Origin: an uncultured Bacteroides sp.
GTDB taxonomy: Bacteria > Bacteroidota > Bacteroidia > Bacteroidales > Bacteroidaceae
Assembly (NCBI RefSeq): GCF_910578895.1
Contig: NZ_CAJTSC010000040.1
Location: 1 to 29,740, forward strand
Length of the DNA stretch: 29,740 nt
Direction: 5' to 3'
Shown: piece after piece, positions 1 through 6,856 of the stretch
Position numbering within the stretch: position 1 is the stretch's first letter
Layout of the letters: each line of letters opens with the position of its first letter
The notes under the pieces: model-generated
What the model saw: the letters and a program-made list of their open reading frames with translations, nothing else
Told to the model about the DNA's origin: nothing
Databases searched by the model: none
Translations under genes and position numbers: made by a program

Positions 1-1
1 T

Positions 2-355
2 GCCAATACATCCAGACTTATGGGGACGCTTAAGGTTGCCAAGGCAAAAGGTACAATCCTGCAAGAACTCAAGAAAATCGAAAGGTTGGATATGCTTATA
101 CTGGATGATTTTGGTATACAACCTTTCGATTCCCAGGGGCGGATGAATCTGATGGATATCATTGAGGACAGGCATGGTAAAAAATCTACCATCATAACAT
201 CACAGGTCCCGGTAAAAGACTGGTATGACGTTATTGGAGAAAAGACGATTGCCGATGCCGTTCTGGACAGAATTGTGCATCAGGCCATACGCATTGAACT
301 CTTCGGGGAGTCGCTGCGGAAATGTAAAAGTAAAAAAGAATCGTTATATTTATAA
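2..355 (+). CDS. istB: IS21-family helper ATPase IstB, C-terminal part (5' end outside window)
   Basis: This is the ATP-binding helper protein of an IS21-type transposon, which assists the IstA transposase in target selection. The frame is open from base 2, before the first ATG at 20, so the gene is cut by the window edge rather than starting here. About 118 residues are visible against a usual ~250. The Walker B segment LDMLILDDFG is clear, followed by the family's STIITSQVP sensor region and the RIVHQAIRIEL C-terminal helix with a basic tail. The Walker A motif and istA must lie upstream of the window. The visible part is intact and ends at a normal place for the family, so the element could still be functional. 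I could not define its right end in the AT-rich DNA that follows. Confidence 0.88.
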   Translation, partial: ANTSRLMGTLKVAKAKGTILQELKKIERLDMLILDDFGIQPFDSQGRMNLMDIIEDRHGKKSTIITSQVPVKDWYDVIGEKTIADAVLDRIVHQAIRIELFGESLRKCKSKKESLYL

Positions 356-360
356 ACGAA

Positions 361-975
361 ATTTAATGTAGAACCCGGCATAACTGACAGGAAGAATACG
401 AAGAAAACAAGAATAAACAGGAGGGGAGAATGGAAAAATTTAACAGGGGTCAAATTGCTGTGAATTAAGGGGACTACTTTGAGTGGATTTTCCAATATAG
501 TAATGATAAAGTAAATGGCATAATAAACAAATGATGCTAAAAATAAAAAAGAATAAGCTGTTCTTAGTTTGTCGGCAACAACTATCAATTTAAATGTTTT
601 CCGTAAATCAACGAGCACATATAATAAACATTCAAGTACCACTATGCGATATATCAAAACTTTAAAGATAAAGATATGGCAGAGTTAAAGTCTCCCCAAG
701 ACGAACGGATATTTTCCCCAAAAAACATAGCAATCTCAAATAAATCACTAATTTTGTATTTAGAAATTGTATCCAAGATACAACCTGATATCGAACGGCG
801 TAAAACTGTGAAAACTTTATTCAAGAGACATACATCATACAAAAATGTAATTAAAAGATAGTGCCAAACAAACCGGATTCCGGTTACTGAAGGTAACACT
901 ATTAAGAAGCAATGTATCCCTTGAACTTCAATGAGATTCAAGGAATTTTATTAGACATCTTATTTTAATATAACT
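361..975. other. AT-rich region next to the IS21 fragment, no convincing gene except one doubtful small ORF
   Basis: This 615-base stretch has stop-rich frames and no protein I recognise. Near its right end are two small inverted repeats: AACCGG-ATT-CCGGTT at 871-885, overlapped by GTTAC-TGAAG-GTAAC at 883-897, and CCTTGAA/TTCAAGG at 919-943. They lie just before the membrane-protein gene at 976 and could be terminator or operator elements. The right end of the IS21 element should lie somewhere in this region, but I cannot identify it. Confidence 0.5.
676..861 (+). CDS. Possible small protein, 61 aa, unknown
   Basis: I do not recognise this reading frame. It encodes a hydrophilic, lysine-rich 61-residue peptide in AT-rich DNA downstream of istB. 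The points in its favour are an A/G-rich stretch before the ATG and a short perfect hairpin (871-885) ten bases after its stop. There is no domain, signal peptide or conserved neighbour. It may equally be a chance frame or a remnant of a gene broken by the insertion sequence. Confidence 0.22.
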   Translation: MAELKSPQDERIFSPKNIAISNKSLILYLEIVSKIQPDIERRKTVKTLFKRHTSYKNVIKR

Positions 976-1692
976 ATGATTGACCCACTGTATACATTTC
1001 CGATAATACTTTCCGCATTGATTGTCCTGGCAACAATATTAAATTATATAGCACATTTCTCGAATGGCGAATATCTTTCATGGAAAAGGTTCAACAAGAT
1101 ATCACTCATCACCCTTCTCTCCATAGCGGCATGCACATTTGCTTGGATGATCTACTCGCGGGCAAGCATGTTCTCTTCACTTCAATTGATAGAAAATAAA
1201 TCGGGGAATATGATACTGACAATCTCGGCAAGCATGTTTATCGTATATCAAGAATGTATACTGTTCAGGAATGTATTGAACTGGATAGGACGTAATACAT
1301 CACCAATCAATTTAAGCTATTCCGCCTATGCTATTCTTATTCCACTGATAGTGATGATTATTAAAATTCCATTCAGCAGCCCATTAGACATATTTCCCAA
1401 TGATAATATGTGGGGAGCATTATGCTTCGAATTCGGCTTTTGGCATTTTATAACAGCACTATCTCTAACATATGCCGTTATTATGATCATTATTCAATTC
1501 GTACAATTTGTTACTTTGTTACGACATCATGGAAAATCCCTGTTGCTAATATCCATTATATATTTTCCGGTAATGTTGTCGTTGTTTATACTGTCGATGT
1601 ATGCTGTATTAGGAGTAATACTTCTTTTTATTATAAGATTTGTATTAAGTATCATAGAAGAAGGTAGTAAAACTCCAAAGAATCAGCAATGA
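976..1692 (+). CDS. Multi-pass membrane protein of unknown function
   Basis: I do not recognise the family. The 238-residue protein is strongly hydrophobic, with about six probable membrane segments: roughly residues 5-27, 43-62, 79-99, 117-136, 149-182 and 187-228 (the last two may each hold more than one span). Short charged loops separate them, and a charged tail (EEGSKTPKNQQ) follows. No catalytic or transport motif is visible. Codon use is much more AT-rich than in the housekeeping genes further right, and it sits next to an IS21 fragment, so it is probably accessory or recently acquired. No clear promoter or ribosome binding site precedes it. Its length and hydrophobic pattern make a real gene likely. 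Confidence 0.65.
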   Translation: MIDPLYTFPIILSALIVLATILNYIAHFSNGEYLSWKRFNKISLITLLSIAACTFAWMIYSRASMFSSLQLIENKSGNMILTISASMFIVYQECILFRNVLNWIGRNTSPINLSYSAYAILIPLIVMIIKIPFSSPLDIFPNDNMWGALCFEFGFWHFITALSLTYAVIMIIIQFVQFVTLLRHHGKSLLLISIIYFPVMLSLFILSMYAVLGVILLFIIRFVLSIIEEGSKTPKNQQ

Positions 1693-1972
1693 AGTATAAC
1701 CATATTCCATCCTCTCTTACCTCCTACTTTCTTTAACCGGAAATACCATTTGACGAAGCCTTTCATATCAAAGATTTTGTGTAATTATTCCTCAGATGTG
1801 TTGCCCGATTCCACAACAGTCTACAGATTTCCACATTATCCACTTACAAGCCCCTTATTCATTCACCTATAAATCAATCATATAAACAGAACACTTCTTT
1901 TTGGCACCCTCTTTGTCCTACGATAAGTGTTAGAGATAATCAACCTAAATTTTCACTTAAAATCAGAAAGTC
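1693..1972. other. Intergenic region with a sigma-54-like promoter near its right end
   Basis: These 280 bases hold no gene. They are T/C-rich, with a short TGTTG/CAACA inverted repeat around 1800-1820. A -24/-12-like element lies at 1901-1916. I saw no strong intrinsic terminator for the upstream membrane-protein gene. Confidence 0.5.
1901..1916 (+). promoter_or_regulatory. Candidate sigma-54 (RpoN) -24/-12 promoter
   Basis: The sequence TTGGCACCCTCTTTGT matches the RpoN pattern TGGCAC-N5-TTGC at the correct spacing. The one deviation is that the -12 dinucleotide is GT instead of GC. It would start transcription near 1928, about 45 bases before the small secreted-protein gene. I found no TAnnTTTG box at a sensible place in this gap. 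This is inference from pattern alone. Confidence 0.38.
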
Positions 1973-2290
1973 ATGAAAAAGGTATTAGTAGCATTAGCAA
2001 TGATTTTGGGAACAGGCAGTTCTGTAGTATTCGCACAGGAAGTAAACAACTCATCAGCAATTGTGGCAGAAGCACAGGCTCCACAAAATGAATTTGTAAA
2101 GATGAATCCGGCAGAGTTGCCTCAAGCCATTCTGCAGACAGTGACAAAGAACTACGCGGGTTCTTCCGTGAAAGAAGCCTATGTTAAGGAAAAAGATGGA
2201 GCAAAAATCTACAAAATCACCATTGTTGCTCAAGACGGCCAGGAAACGGAAGCAATTCTGAATGAAAAAGGCGAAGCTGTCAAAGAATGA
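1973..2290 (+). CDS. Small secreted PepSY-like protein
   Basis: The 105-residue protein begins with a clear Sec signal peptide: KK, a hydrophobic core, and a likely cut after VFAQ near residue 22. A short linker follows, then a single ~60-residue alpha/beta module: PAELPQAILQTVTKNYAG, then KEAYVKEKDGAKIYKITIVAQDGQETEAILNEKGE. That layout fits the PepSY-like (DUF2874-type) periplasmic modules common in Bacteroides. Such proteins are exported, and most have no known substrate. The gene is monocistronic: a sigma-54-like element lies upstream and a hairpin lies 30 bases downstream. The family assignment rests on pattern rather than alignment. Confidence 0.75.
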   Translation: MKKVLVALAMILGTGSSVVFAQEVNNSSAIVAEAQAPQNEFVKMNPAELPQAILQTVTKNYAGSSVKEAYVKEKDGAKIYKITIVAQDGQETEAILNEKGEAVKE

Positions 2291-2319
2291 CCCTTTTGAA
2301 AAGGTAAATCTGTAAAGAA

Positions 2320-2354
2320 AGAGGGTGTGTTTGAGATGTTTCGACACACTCTCT
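2320..2354 (+). terminator. Hairpin terminator after the secreted-protein gene
   Basis: AGAGGGTGTGT pairs with ACACACTCTCT across a 13-base loop, giving an 11-12 bp stem with one G-T pair. There is no clean T run afterwards, so termination strength is uncertain. Confidence 0.55.
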
Positions 2355-2391
2355 ACGCATTATAATAATGTGTAATTTTTATGACTTTCAT

Positions 2392-2742
2392 TTACTTGTT
2401 GCATCTCCGCCGCTCCAGAATATCCTCCATGTGTTCCAAAGCCCAATCAATCAGAGATTCGATATGCGGCATCAAGCTATATCCCGTTTCCGTAAGAGCA
2501 TACTCCACACGTGGAGGTACTTCCGCATATACTTTCCTAATAATCAATCCGTCCGTTTCCAATGTACGTAACGTAACCGTAAGCATCCGCTGTGATATAT
2601 CACCGATTGCCTTTTGTATGTCACTGAAGCGCATTGTACCATTAGCCTTTAATGTAACCATAATAAGCATTGTCCACTTATCTCCCAGCTTACTCAAAAC
2701 ATCCCGTATCGGGCAACTACCTGCATGATGAAAGTTTTCCAT
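2392..2742 (-). CDS. HxlR-family winged-helix transcriptional regulator
   Basis: The 116-residue protein is a typical single-domain HxlR/MarR-like DNA-binding regulator. The family hallmark CPIRDVLSKLGDKWTMLI is at residues 10-27, including the conserved Cys10 that serves as a redox or electrophile sensor in several characterised members. The recognition-helix region (RFSDIQKAIGDISQRMLTVTLRTLE) and the wing (EVPPRVEYALTETG) follow. It is divergently transcribed from a DJ-1/PfpI gene across 166 bases that contain two inverted repeats. That is the usual arrangement for an HxlR protein controlling its neighbour and itself. The effector cannot be read from the sequence. Confidence 0.9.
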   Translation of the reverse strand: MENFHHAGSCPIRDVLSKLGDKWTMLIMVTLKANGTMRFSDIQKAIGDISQRMLTVTLRTLETDGLIIRKVYAEVPPRVEYALTETGYSLMPHIESLIDWALEHMEDILERRRCNK

Positions 2743-2779
2743 TTTTTAACTATCACTAATCGTCTGAACTTCAACAATG

Positions 2780-2795
2780 GTTACATCGCTGTAAC
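2780..2795. promoter_or_regulatory. Inverted repeat GTTACA-N4-TGTAAC, candidate operator
   Basis: This perfect 6-bp dyad with a 4-base spacer lies 37 bases upstream of the HxlR start, where it could serve autoregulation. Winged-helix dimers commonly bind dyads of this size. Assignment to HxlR is inference. Confidence 0.4.
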
Positions 2796-2812
2796 TATCT
2801 AACATTCAAGTT

Positions 2813-2836
2813 CCTTCTTGCTTTCTGCCAAGAAGG
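2813..2836. promoter_or_regulatory. Inverted repeat CCTTCTTG-N8-CAAGAAGG inside the DJ-1 promoter
   Basis: This perfect 8-bp dyad covers the TTG element and most of the spacer of the predicted promoter of the DJ-1 gene. Occupancy would be expected to block RNA polymerase. It is the better of two candidate HxlR operators in the gap. Confidence 0.5.
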
Positions 2837-2848
2837 GACCTAACTTTG
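2818..2848 (+). promoter_or_regulatory. Bacteroides-type promoter for the DJ-1/PfpI gene
   Basis: TTG at 2818-2820 and TAACTTTG at 2841-2848 match the -33/-7 consensus with a 20-base spacer. The start would be about 50 bases before the ATG at 2909. Confidence 0.65.
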
Positions 2849-2908
2849 CAGCACAAAAGTAATGAACTTGCTGAAAATAACTATTGTCTCATATAATAAT
2901 AAAGTAGT

Positions 2909-3439
2909 ATGCCAAAAAAAGTAGCAGTTTTAGCAGTAAATCCGGTAAACGGATGCGGTTTATTCCAGTATTTGGAAGCATTTTTCGAGAACGGTATTTC
3001 TTATGAAGTATTTGCGGTAGCAGAGGGTAAGGAAATTAAAACAAACTCCGGCATCACCCTGACAACCGATGATGTAGTAGCCAATCTGAAAGGGCGTGAG
3101 GACGAATACGATGCACTCGTATTTGCTTGCGGTGATGCCGTTCCTGCATTTCAGCAGAATGCCGACAAACCCTATAACATTATCATGCTGGAAATCATCA
3201 AGGCATTTGGTGAAAAAGGCAAAATCATGATTGGGCATTGTGCCGCCGCCATGATGTTTGATGCTACAGGTATCACCAAAGGCAAGAAAGTGTCCGTTCA
3301 TCCATTGGCAAAGCCTGCCATCCGGAATGGAAAAGCGACCGACCAGCCTTCCGAAACAGACGGAAACTTCCATACCGCCCGGGATGAGAACAACATCCGG
3401 ACAATGATAGAAAAGATAGTAACGGTGTTGAAAGCATAG
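2909..3439 (+). CDS. DJ-1/PfpI (class I glutamine amidotransferase-like) family protein
   Basis: The 176-residue protein has the DJ-1/PfpI flavodoxin-like fold signature. An N-terminal strand (KKVAVLAVNPVNG) is followed by a central DALVFACGDA segment and the nucleophile elbow IGHCAAAMMF, with the conserved cysteine at residue 111. Members include protein chaperone/deglycases, glyoxalases and redox sensors, and the exact activity cannot be assigned here. The usual family Glu that polarises the cysteine is not obvious at its expected N-terminal position. Control by the divergent HxlR regulator, possibly in response to electrophile or oxidative stress, is inferred from the shared promoter region. 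A short hairpin follows the stop. Confidence 0.85.
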   Translation: MPKKVAVLAVNPVNGCGLFQYLEAFFENGISYEVFAVAEGKEIKTNSGITLTTDDVVANLKGREDEYDALVFACGDAVPAFQQNADKPYNIIMLEIIKAFGEKGKIMIGHCAAAMMFDATGITKGKKVSVHPLAKPAIRNGKATDQPSETDGNFHTARDENNIRTMIEKIVTVLKA

Positions 3440-3442
3440 ACA

Positions 3443-3461
3443 ATGCACGAAGAGCGTGCAT
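3443..3461 (+). terminator. Short hairpin after the DJ-1 gene
   Basis: ATGCACG-N5-CGTGCAT is a perfect 7-bp stem starting four bases after the stop codon. It lacks a T run, so it may be a weak terminator or an mRNA 3'-end stabiliser. Confidence 0.45.
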
Positions 3462-3482
3462 CGAAACACCCCATACACTATC

Positions 3483-3558
3483 TTTCAGCCGCAGATGACA
3501 CAGACAACGCAGATTTTTCTTGATTCATCTGCGTCATCCGTGTCATCTGCGGCTGAAA
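3483..3558. repeat. 76-bp imperfect palindromic intergenic repeat
   Basis: Two 32-base arms, starting TTTCAGCCGCAGATGACAC and ending GTGTCATCTGCGGCTGAAA, pair at 29 of 32 positions around a 12-base loop. Its internal units (CGCAGATGACACAGA-like) resemble palindromic repeats I recall as common between Bacteroides genes, probably at many genomic sites. It sits between the DJ-1 gene and the convergent TIGR02757 gene and could act as a bidirectional terminator. Confidence 0.8.
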
Positions 3559-3649
3559 AATGTGATTATGCAAACCTTCTATCGTTTCGACATACCCTCT
3601 TCTTACCAACCAAATTGAAGAAACAGACCGATAAGAAACAGTTCAAACT

Positions 3650-4354
3650 TCATAACACTCCGTTTACCCCGCTGCCAAACAGTGCGAAATCTCCCAAGCA
3701 GGGGTCGCTTGGAAAGACTTCCGCCAAAGCTGAAGTTATATTCCGTGCATTCTTCAACGAAAACGTTTCCGTGTCGGTAAGCCCTAAAAGATATGCCACC
3801 CGGCAAACATGAGTATCCAAAGGAATTAACAAATCGCGGCAGTCGAAACTCTTCCAGATGCCGAAGTCCACTTCCGATTCTTTCCGTATCATCCAGCGCA
3901 GAAACATATTCAATTTCTTTTGCGGACTCTTGGCAGAGACTTCCAAAAACGCGCACAGCTTTTCCATCGGTGTACCCGAATAAACCGACAGAGCATCTTC
4001 CAGACTATCGAACCGGGAATAGGCAGCATGCAATCGGGCAAAGCAAACATGAAAGTCCGCGTAAGAAAGCATACGGTAAAAACTCCTGCCCGTCAACTGA
4101 AAATCCTCTTTCCATTGGCAGGACAAAACATATTGATAAGGTGAATCCCCCATCAAACGATGCAACTCATCCGCCTTCTTCAATATCTGCTTGCGGTTTC
4201 CGAAACTCATGATAGCCGTGAGCAAGCCGCTAATCTCGATATCCTGTTTCCGCATATACCGGTGTGGAAACTGAACAGGATCATGTTGTATAAAGGCAGC
4301 ACAATGGTATTCTCCCGCCCATGCCAAAAGTTGTAATCGGGTTTGTTCGGTCAT
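3650..4354 (-). CDS. TIGR02757 family protein (DUF2400)
   Basis: The 234-residue protein shows the conserved blocks of this family: DPVQFPHRY (residues ~25-33), the D-I-E-I-S-G-L-L-T-A segment with SFGNRKQI, SPQKKLNMFLRWMIR, VDFGIWK, LLIPLDTHVCRVAYLLGL, and a DFALFGSGV C-terminus. The family is distantly related to helix-hairpin-helix DNA glycosylases. The LDTHVCR block resembles the iron-sulphur/HhH region of endonuclease III-like enzymes, but no biochemical role is established to my knowledge. Its ATG overlaps the TGA of the urea transporter (ATGA), so the two are translationally coupled. It is a little shorter than the ~250 residues usual for the family. Confidence 0.9.
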   Translation of the reverse strand: MTEQTRLQLLAWAGEYHCAAFIQHDPVQFPHRYMRKQDIEISGLLTAIMSFGNRKQILKKADELHRLMGDSPYQYVLSCQWKEDFQLTGRSFYRMLSYADFHVCFARLHAAYSRFDSLEDALSVYSGTPMEKLCAFLEVSAKSPQKKLNMFLRWMIRKESEVDFGIWKSFDCRDLLIPLDTHVCRVAYLLGLTDTETFSLKNARNITSALAEVFPSDPCLGDFALFGSGVNGVL

Positions 4355-5250
4355 GCCTGCAAAATTTCGTTATTCATAGTTTCCGTCTTCACCTTTCCAC
4401 CCAACTTGCGCAATCCTGCCACAGTCCATACAGCCACCACAAAAGGAGCGGTAAGAGTCGTTATCCCCCACTCCATACCGGTAATCTGAAGCAAGACGGA
4501 CAACAGTACGGCTACTGCCGCCCTCATACCGCCTTTCCATGTTTTATCTCCCAAGGCAACGGCACACAGCACTCCGTTATATCCCATCAGTCCTGCATTC
4601 AATACTGCATAATCCACTCCAATCAGCCATGCAAACAGGGTCGAAAGCAATGCTCCCAATACTGCGTAACAGGCATTGATACGGGAGTTAACCAAAACAC
4701 CCGACAGAAAAAGCAGCCCCGCCAATATCGTATCTCCCTGAAACATCACCTGACCGAAACTCAAACAGAAAGCCTGTAAGCAAGAGAACGTCCGAACCGC
4801 CACAGCCTCTCCCGAAGGCAACAGTAAAAACGGCATTATCCAATGACAAGCCCCCAACAACAACCATACGGAAAGAATAAAAGGAGCGGTAAGCCCGGGC
4901 AACCAACGTTGCAAACTAATAAGACGGACAATCCATGCAGACAAGCAAGCCCCCGCAATCAGCAATAATAAGGAAACTACAGTAACCGGCATAAATACCC
5001 CAACCGCCATCCCGACCAAAGTGCCGTTAAATCCGTAAAGCCCGTTCCTTATATCCTCGCGACAATATCCGAGAAAATACGCCGCCAATGTACTTACAAC
5101 ATTCCCGGCAATCGCCAGCAAAGCCATCTGCCAAGAATTCAGAAGAATGCCTGCCAGCATCAGAAACCCCGACAATGCGTTATTCTGAAACATCACCTGC
5201 CCGATGCCACGTCCCATAACAAACAACATCCCTTTCATATACTTTTTCAA
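4351..5250 (-). CDS. Urea transporter (UT/SLC14 family)
   Basis: This 299-residue inner-membrane channel should carry urea down its gradient. The family's internal duplication is plain. GQVMFQNNALSGFLMLAGI at residues ~17-35 is echoed by GQVMFQGDTILAGLLFLSGV at ~166-185. The urea-filter signatures LYGFNGTLVG (71-80) and LMGYNGVLCA (221-230) are each followed by an LTAPF block (120-124 and 266-270). About ten membrane segments are present. No urease gene occurs nearby, so any urea hydrolysis must be encoded elsewhere, or the channel serves another small amide. It is first in a two-gene minus-strand unit with the TIGR02757 gene and has a candidate promoter and palindrome upstream. Confidence 0.9.
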   Translation of the reverse strand: MKKYMKGMLFVMGRGIGQVMFQNNALSGFLMLAGILLNSWQMALLAIAGNVVSTLAAYFLGYCREDIRNGLYGFNGTLVGMAVGVFMPVTVVSLLLLIAGACLSAWIVRLISLQRWLPGLTAPFILSVWLLLGACHWIMPFLLLPSGEAVAVRTFSCLQAFCLSFGQVMFQGDTILAGLLFLSGVLVNSRINACYAVLGALLSTLFAWLIGVDYAVLNAGLMGYNGVLCAVALGDKTWKGGMRAAVAVLLSVLLQITGMEWGITTLTAPFVVAVWTVAGLRKLGGKVKTETMNNEILQA

Positions 5251-5261
5251 AATCTATTCGT

Positions 5262-5274
5262 ACAATATTATTGT
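5262..5274. promoter_or_regulatory. 13-bp palindrome ACAATATTATTGT upstream of the urea transporter
   Basis: This perfect 6+1+6 dyad lies just downstream of the predicted -7 box and 12 bases upstream of the start codon, at the predicted transcription start. It could be an operator for a repressor. No regulator is encoded nearby. Confidence 0.4.
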
Positions 5275-5278
5275 CCGG

Positions 5279-5306
5279 CAAAAATACACACATTTTGTCT
5301 TTACAA
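5279..5306 (-). promoter_or_regulatory. Candidate promoter for the urea transporter
   Basis: On the minus strand TATTTTTG (5279-5286) matches the -7 box TAnnTTTG, and a TTG lies at 5304-5306. The spacer is 17 bases, a little short of the usual 19-20. Confidence 0.42.
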
Positions 5307-5966
5307 GCACACTAAACAATGATTATTAACGAACTTCCCTAATAACATCCAAAGCCTATCGTGCCTTTCATGAGAATGGGTAGACAAATGAAAAAGCCAT
5401 GTATCAGAATGACAATTTGTATTTCCCAACTCCGCAGAATCGCCTGTTTCCGTCCCGATGTGTTGCCGGTCGGGAAAAACGAAACGAAAAACGCTTATCC
5501 CATACATTATCAACGCAATAGCGAAATCCTTACAAACCAACCGGCGCGGAAAAACGCCGGAAATGCCGCGTACGGGCATCCCGTTTCCCGGATGCAGGTG
5601 TCTGTGGCGAGGGACATTAATGCCGCTCGTGATGGACATTAATGTCTATCGCGAGAAACATTAATGTCTATCACGACAGACATTAACATCTATCGCCACA
5701 GACAGCAATGTCCATCAGCGGAAAAGCCTGAAATCTGCATAAACAGCGCATTTCTATCGAAAAAGACGGTATATCTATCCGCACTTTATGCAAGACACCG
5801 CTATTCCGGCAGAAGAGCGGAAGAAGAGGAGTAAGCAAAAAAGTGCTTTCACCGTCTTTTTGCCATAAAAAACAGCAAAAGCGAAACGAAGAAAGGTTAC
5901 AACAATTGGACAGCGGCAACAGTGAACGCAACCTATAAGAATAAGAAACGTGTTTCTTGAGAGTGT
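5307..5966. other. Long non-coding interval with a palindromic tandem array
   Basis: Apart from the 22-bp array described separately, I find no supported gene in these 660 bases. The open frames on both strands give basic, low-complexity products without recognisable families, and some run as shadows into the PAP2 gene. The DNA separates two minus-strand genes. Confidence 0.6.
5607..5716. repeat. Five tandem 22-bp units with palindromic cores
   Basis: Units start at 5607, 5629, 5651, 5673 and 5695. The core AGACATTAATGTCT is self-complementary; the inner three units keep it best and the outer two are degenerate. The array is also an imperfect dyad as a whole: TGTCTGTGGCGA at 5599-5610 is exactly complementary to TCGCCACAGACA at 5693-5704. 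A 22-bp period is not a multiple of three, which argues against coding. It could form a large hairpin or cruciform, or present repeated protein-binding sites on one face of the helix. Confidence 0.85.
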
Positions 5967-5999
5967 AAAAAAAAACGGGGCGATTTAAAAGCCGCCCCG
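5967..5999 (-). terminator. Intrinsic terminator of the PAP2 gene
   Basis: Read on the minus strand, CGGGGCG and CGCCCCG form a 7-bp GC-rich stem followed by nine T residues, starting about 25 bases after the PAP2 stop. This is a strong, strand-specific terminator. Confidence 0.88.
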
Positions 6000-6023
6000 A
6001 TTCGTGCATGCAATGCGGTAGCT

Positions 6024-6803
6024 TTAAAAGCAACATCCCATAGTGAAGCCGTAATAGCCACCGTTCACCGGGGCGGCTATCGGGGTGAAAACAAGGTTGT
6101 TTTCTTTCTTTCCCCTCTTTTGAAATATTTTTTGCCACAACCGGCAACTCCATTCGCCAACCCGTGCGCTCAATATGCCTACTCCTGCACCTGCCACTAC
6201 GTCATGAAGCCAGTGCCTTCCGTTGTACATCCGCATGAATCCTACTCCGGTTGCAATAGTATACGCACCGATACCATACCAACCGCCGTACTCTATCCGT
6301 ACCAGTTCCGCCCCCATGAAAACGGTTGCCGTATGTCCGGAAGGAAAAGAATTGTGTCCTGCAAATTCCGGTCTTTTCTCATCGATGTAGAATTTTGGAA
6401 TGTTCGTAAGTACGGCCAGCGTCGCATAGGAAGTAGCGACAATAAAAGCCCTGTCCCGGAATGAATGTTTTGATTCAATACCTGTGCAACCCAGCATTAA
6501 GGAGCCGGCTACGGGCAGGTACTGGATATAATCGTCAAACTCAAGCCGTTTGTTGTCCCCCCGTATATCAATCACACTGTTTGTGATACTACGGCTACCA
6601 TTCCGAATGAAACTCGGGGCGAGCGCAACCGCACCGGTACCGATCAAAGATACAGGCAAAATCGTTTTCCGCCACTCGAATTTATAATTTTCCATACTTC
6701 TGTTGTTTACGGATAAGGAATCATAATCCGTCTGTTGCCCGTGCATTTTCATTGGCAGAGTCACTGTCAGGGAAACTGCCAAAATCATTTTTTTAACATC
6801 CAT
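6024..6803 (-). CDS. PAP2-family membrane/periplasmic phosphatase
   Basis: The 259-residue protein is a type 2 phosphatidic acid phosphatase. Members remove phosphate from lipid A, undecaprenyl diphosphate or phosphatidylglycerol phosphate. All three catalytic motifs are present: K137-x6-R144-P145, P154-S-G-H157 and R191-x5-H197-x3-D201. The two histidines are the acid/base and phospho-accepting residues. An N-terminal signal peptide or membrane anchor (residues ~5-23) and several hydrophobic segments place the active site on the periplasmic side. The C-terminal tail is glycine/aromatic-rich and ends in GFTMGCCF. It is a single-gene unit with a strong terminator. Its upstream region holds two structured repeat elements, and the best promoter lies ~580 bases away. 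The lipid substrate cannot be told from sequence. Confidence 0.9.
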   Translation of the reverse strand: MDVKKMILAVSLTVTLPMKMHGQQTDYDSLSVNNRSMENYKFEWRKTILPVSLIGTGAVALAPSFIRNGSRSITNSVIDIRGDNKRLEFDDYIQYLPVAGSLMLGCTGIESKHSFRDRAFIVATSYATLAVLTNIPKFYIDEKRPEFAGHNSFPSGHTATVFMGAELVRIEYGGWYGIGAYTIATGVGFMRMYNGRHWLHDVVAGAGVGILSARVGEWSCRLWQKIFQKRGKKENNLVFTPIAAPVNGGYYGFTMGCCF

Positions 6804-6856
6804 GTGGTTTGCTTGGCCTCACCAGTTCCCGATTGGCTGAATTTTAGATTGGTACT

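Noticed and set aside
280..657. Minus-strand 125-aa hydrophobic frame
   Set aside because: It overlaps the intact end of istB, has no recognisable family or ribosome binding site, and its hydrophobicity is expected from A-rich plus-strand DNA read in reverse.
654..941. Minus-strand 95-aa frame
   Set aside because: It lies opposite another doubtful frame in AT-rich DNA and shows no domain, signal or promoter.
5301..5642. Overlapping frames on both strands (about 93-112 aa) in the urea transporter / PAP2 gap
   Set aside because: Products are basic, of odd composition and run into the 22-bp repeat, whose period is not a multiple of three; no family is recognisable.
5683..6153. Minus-strand 156-aa frame
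   Set aside because: It begins inside the PAP2 gene in another frame, crosses the PAP2 terminator and ends in the repeat array.
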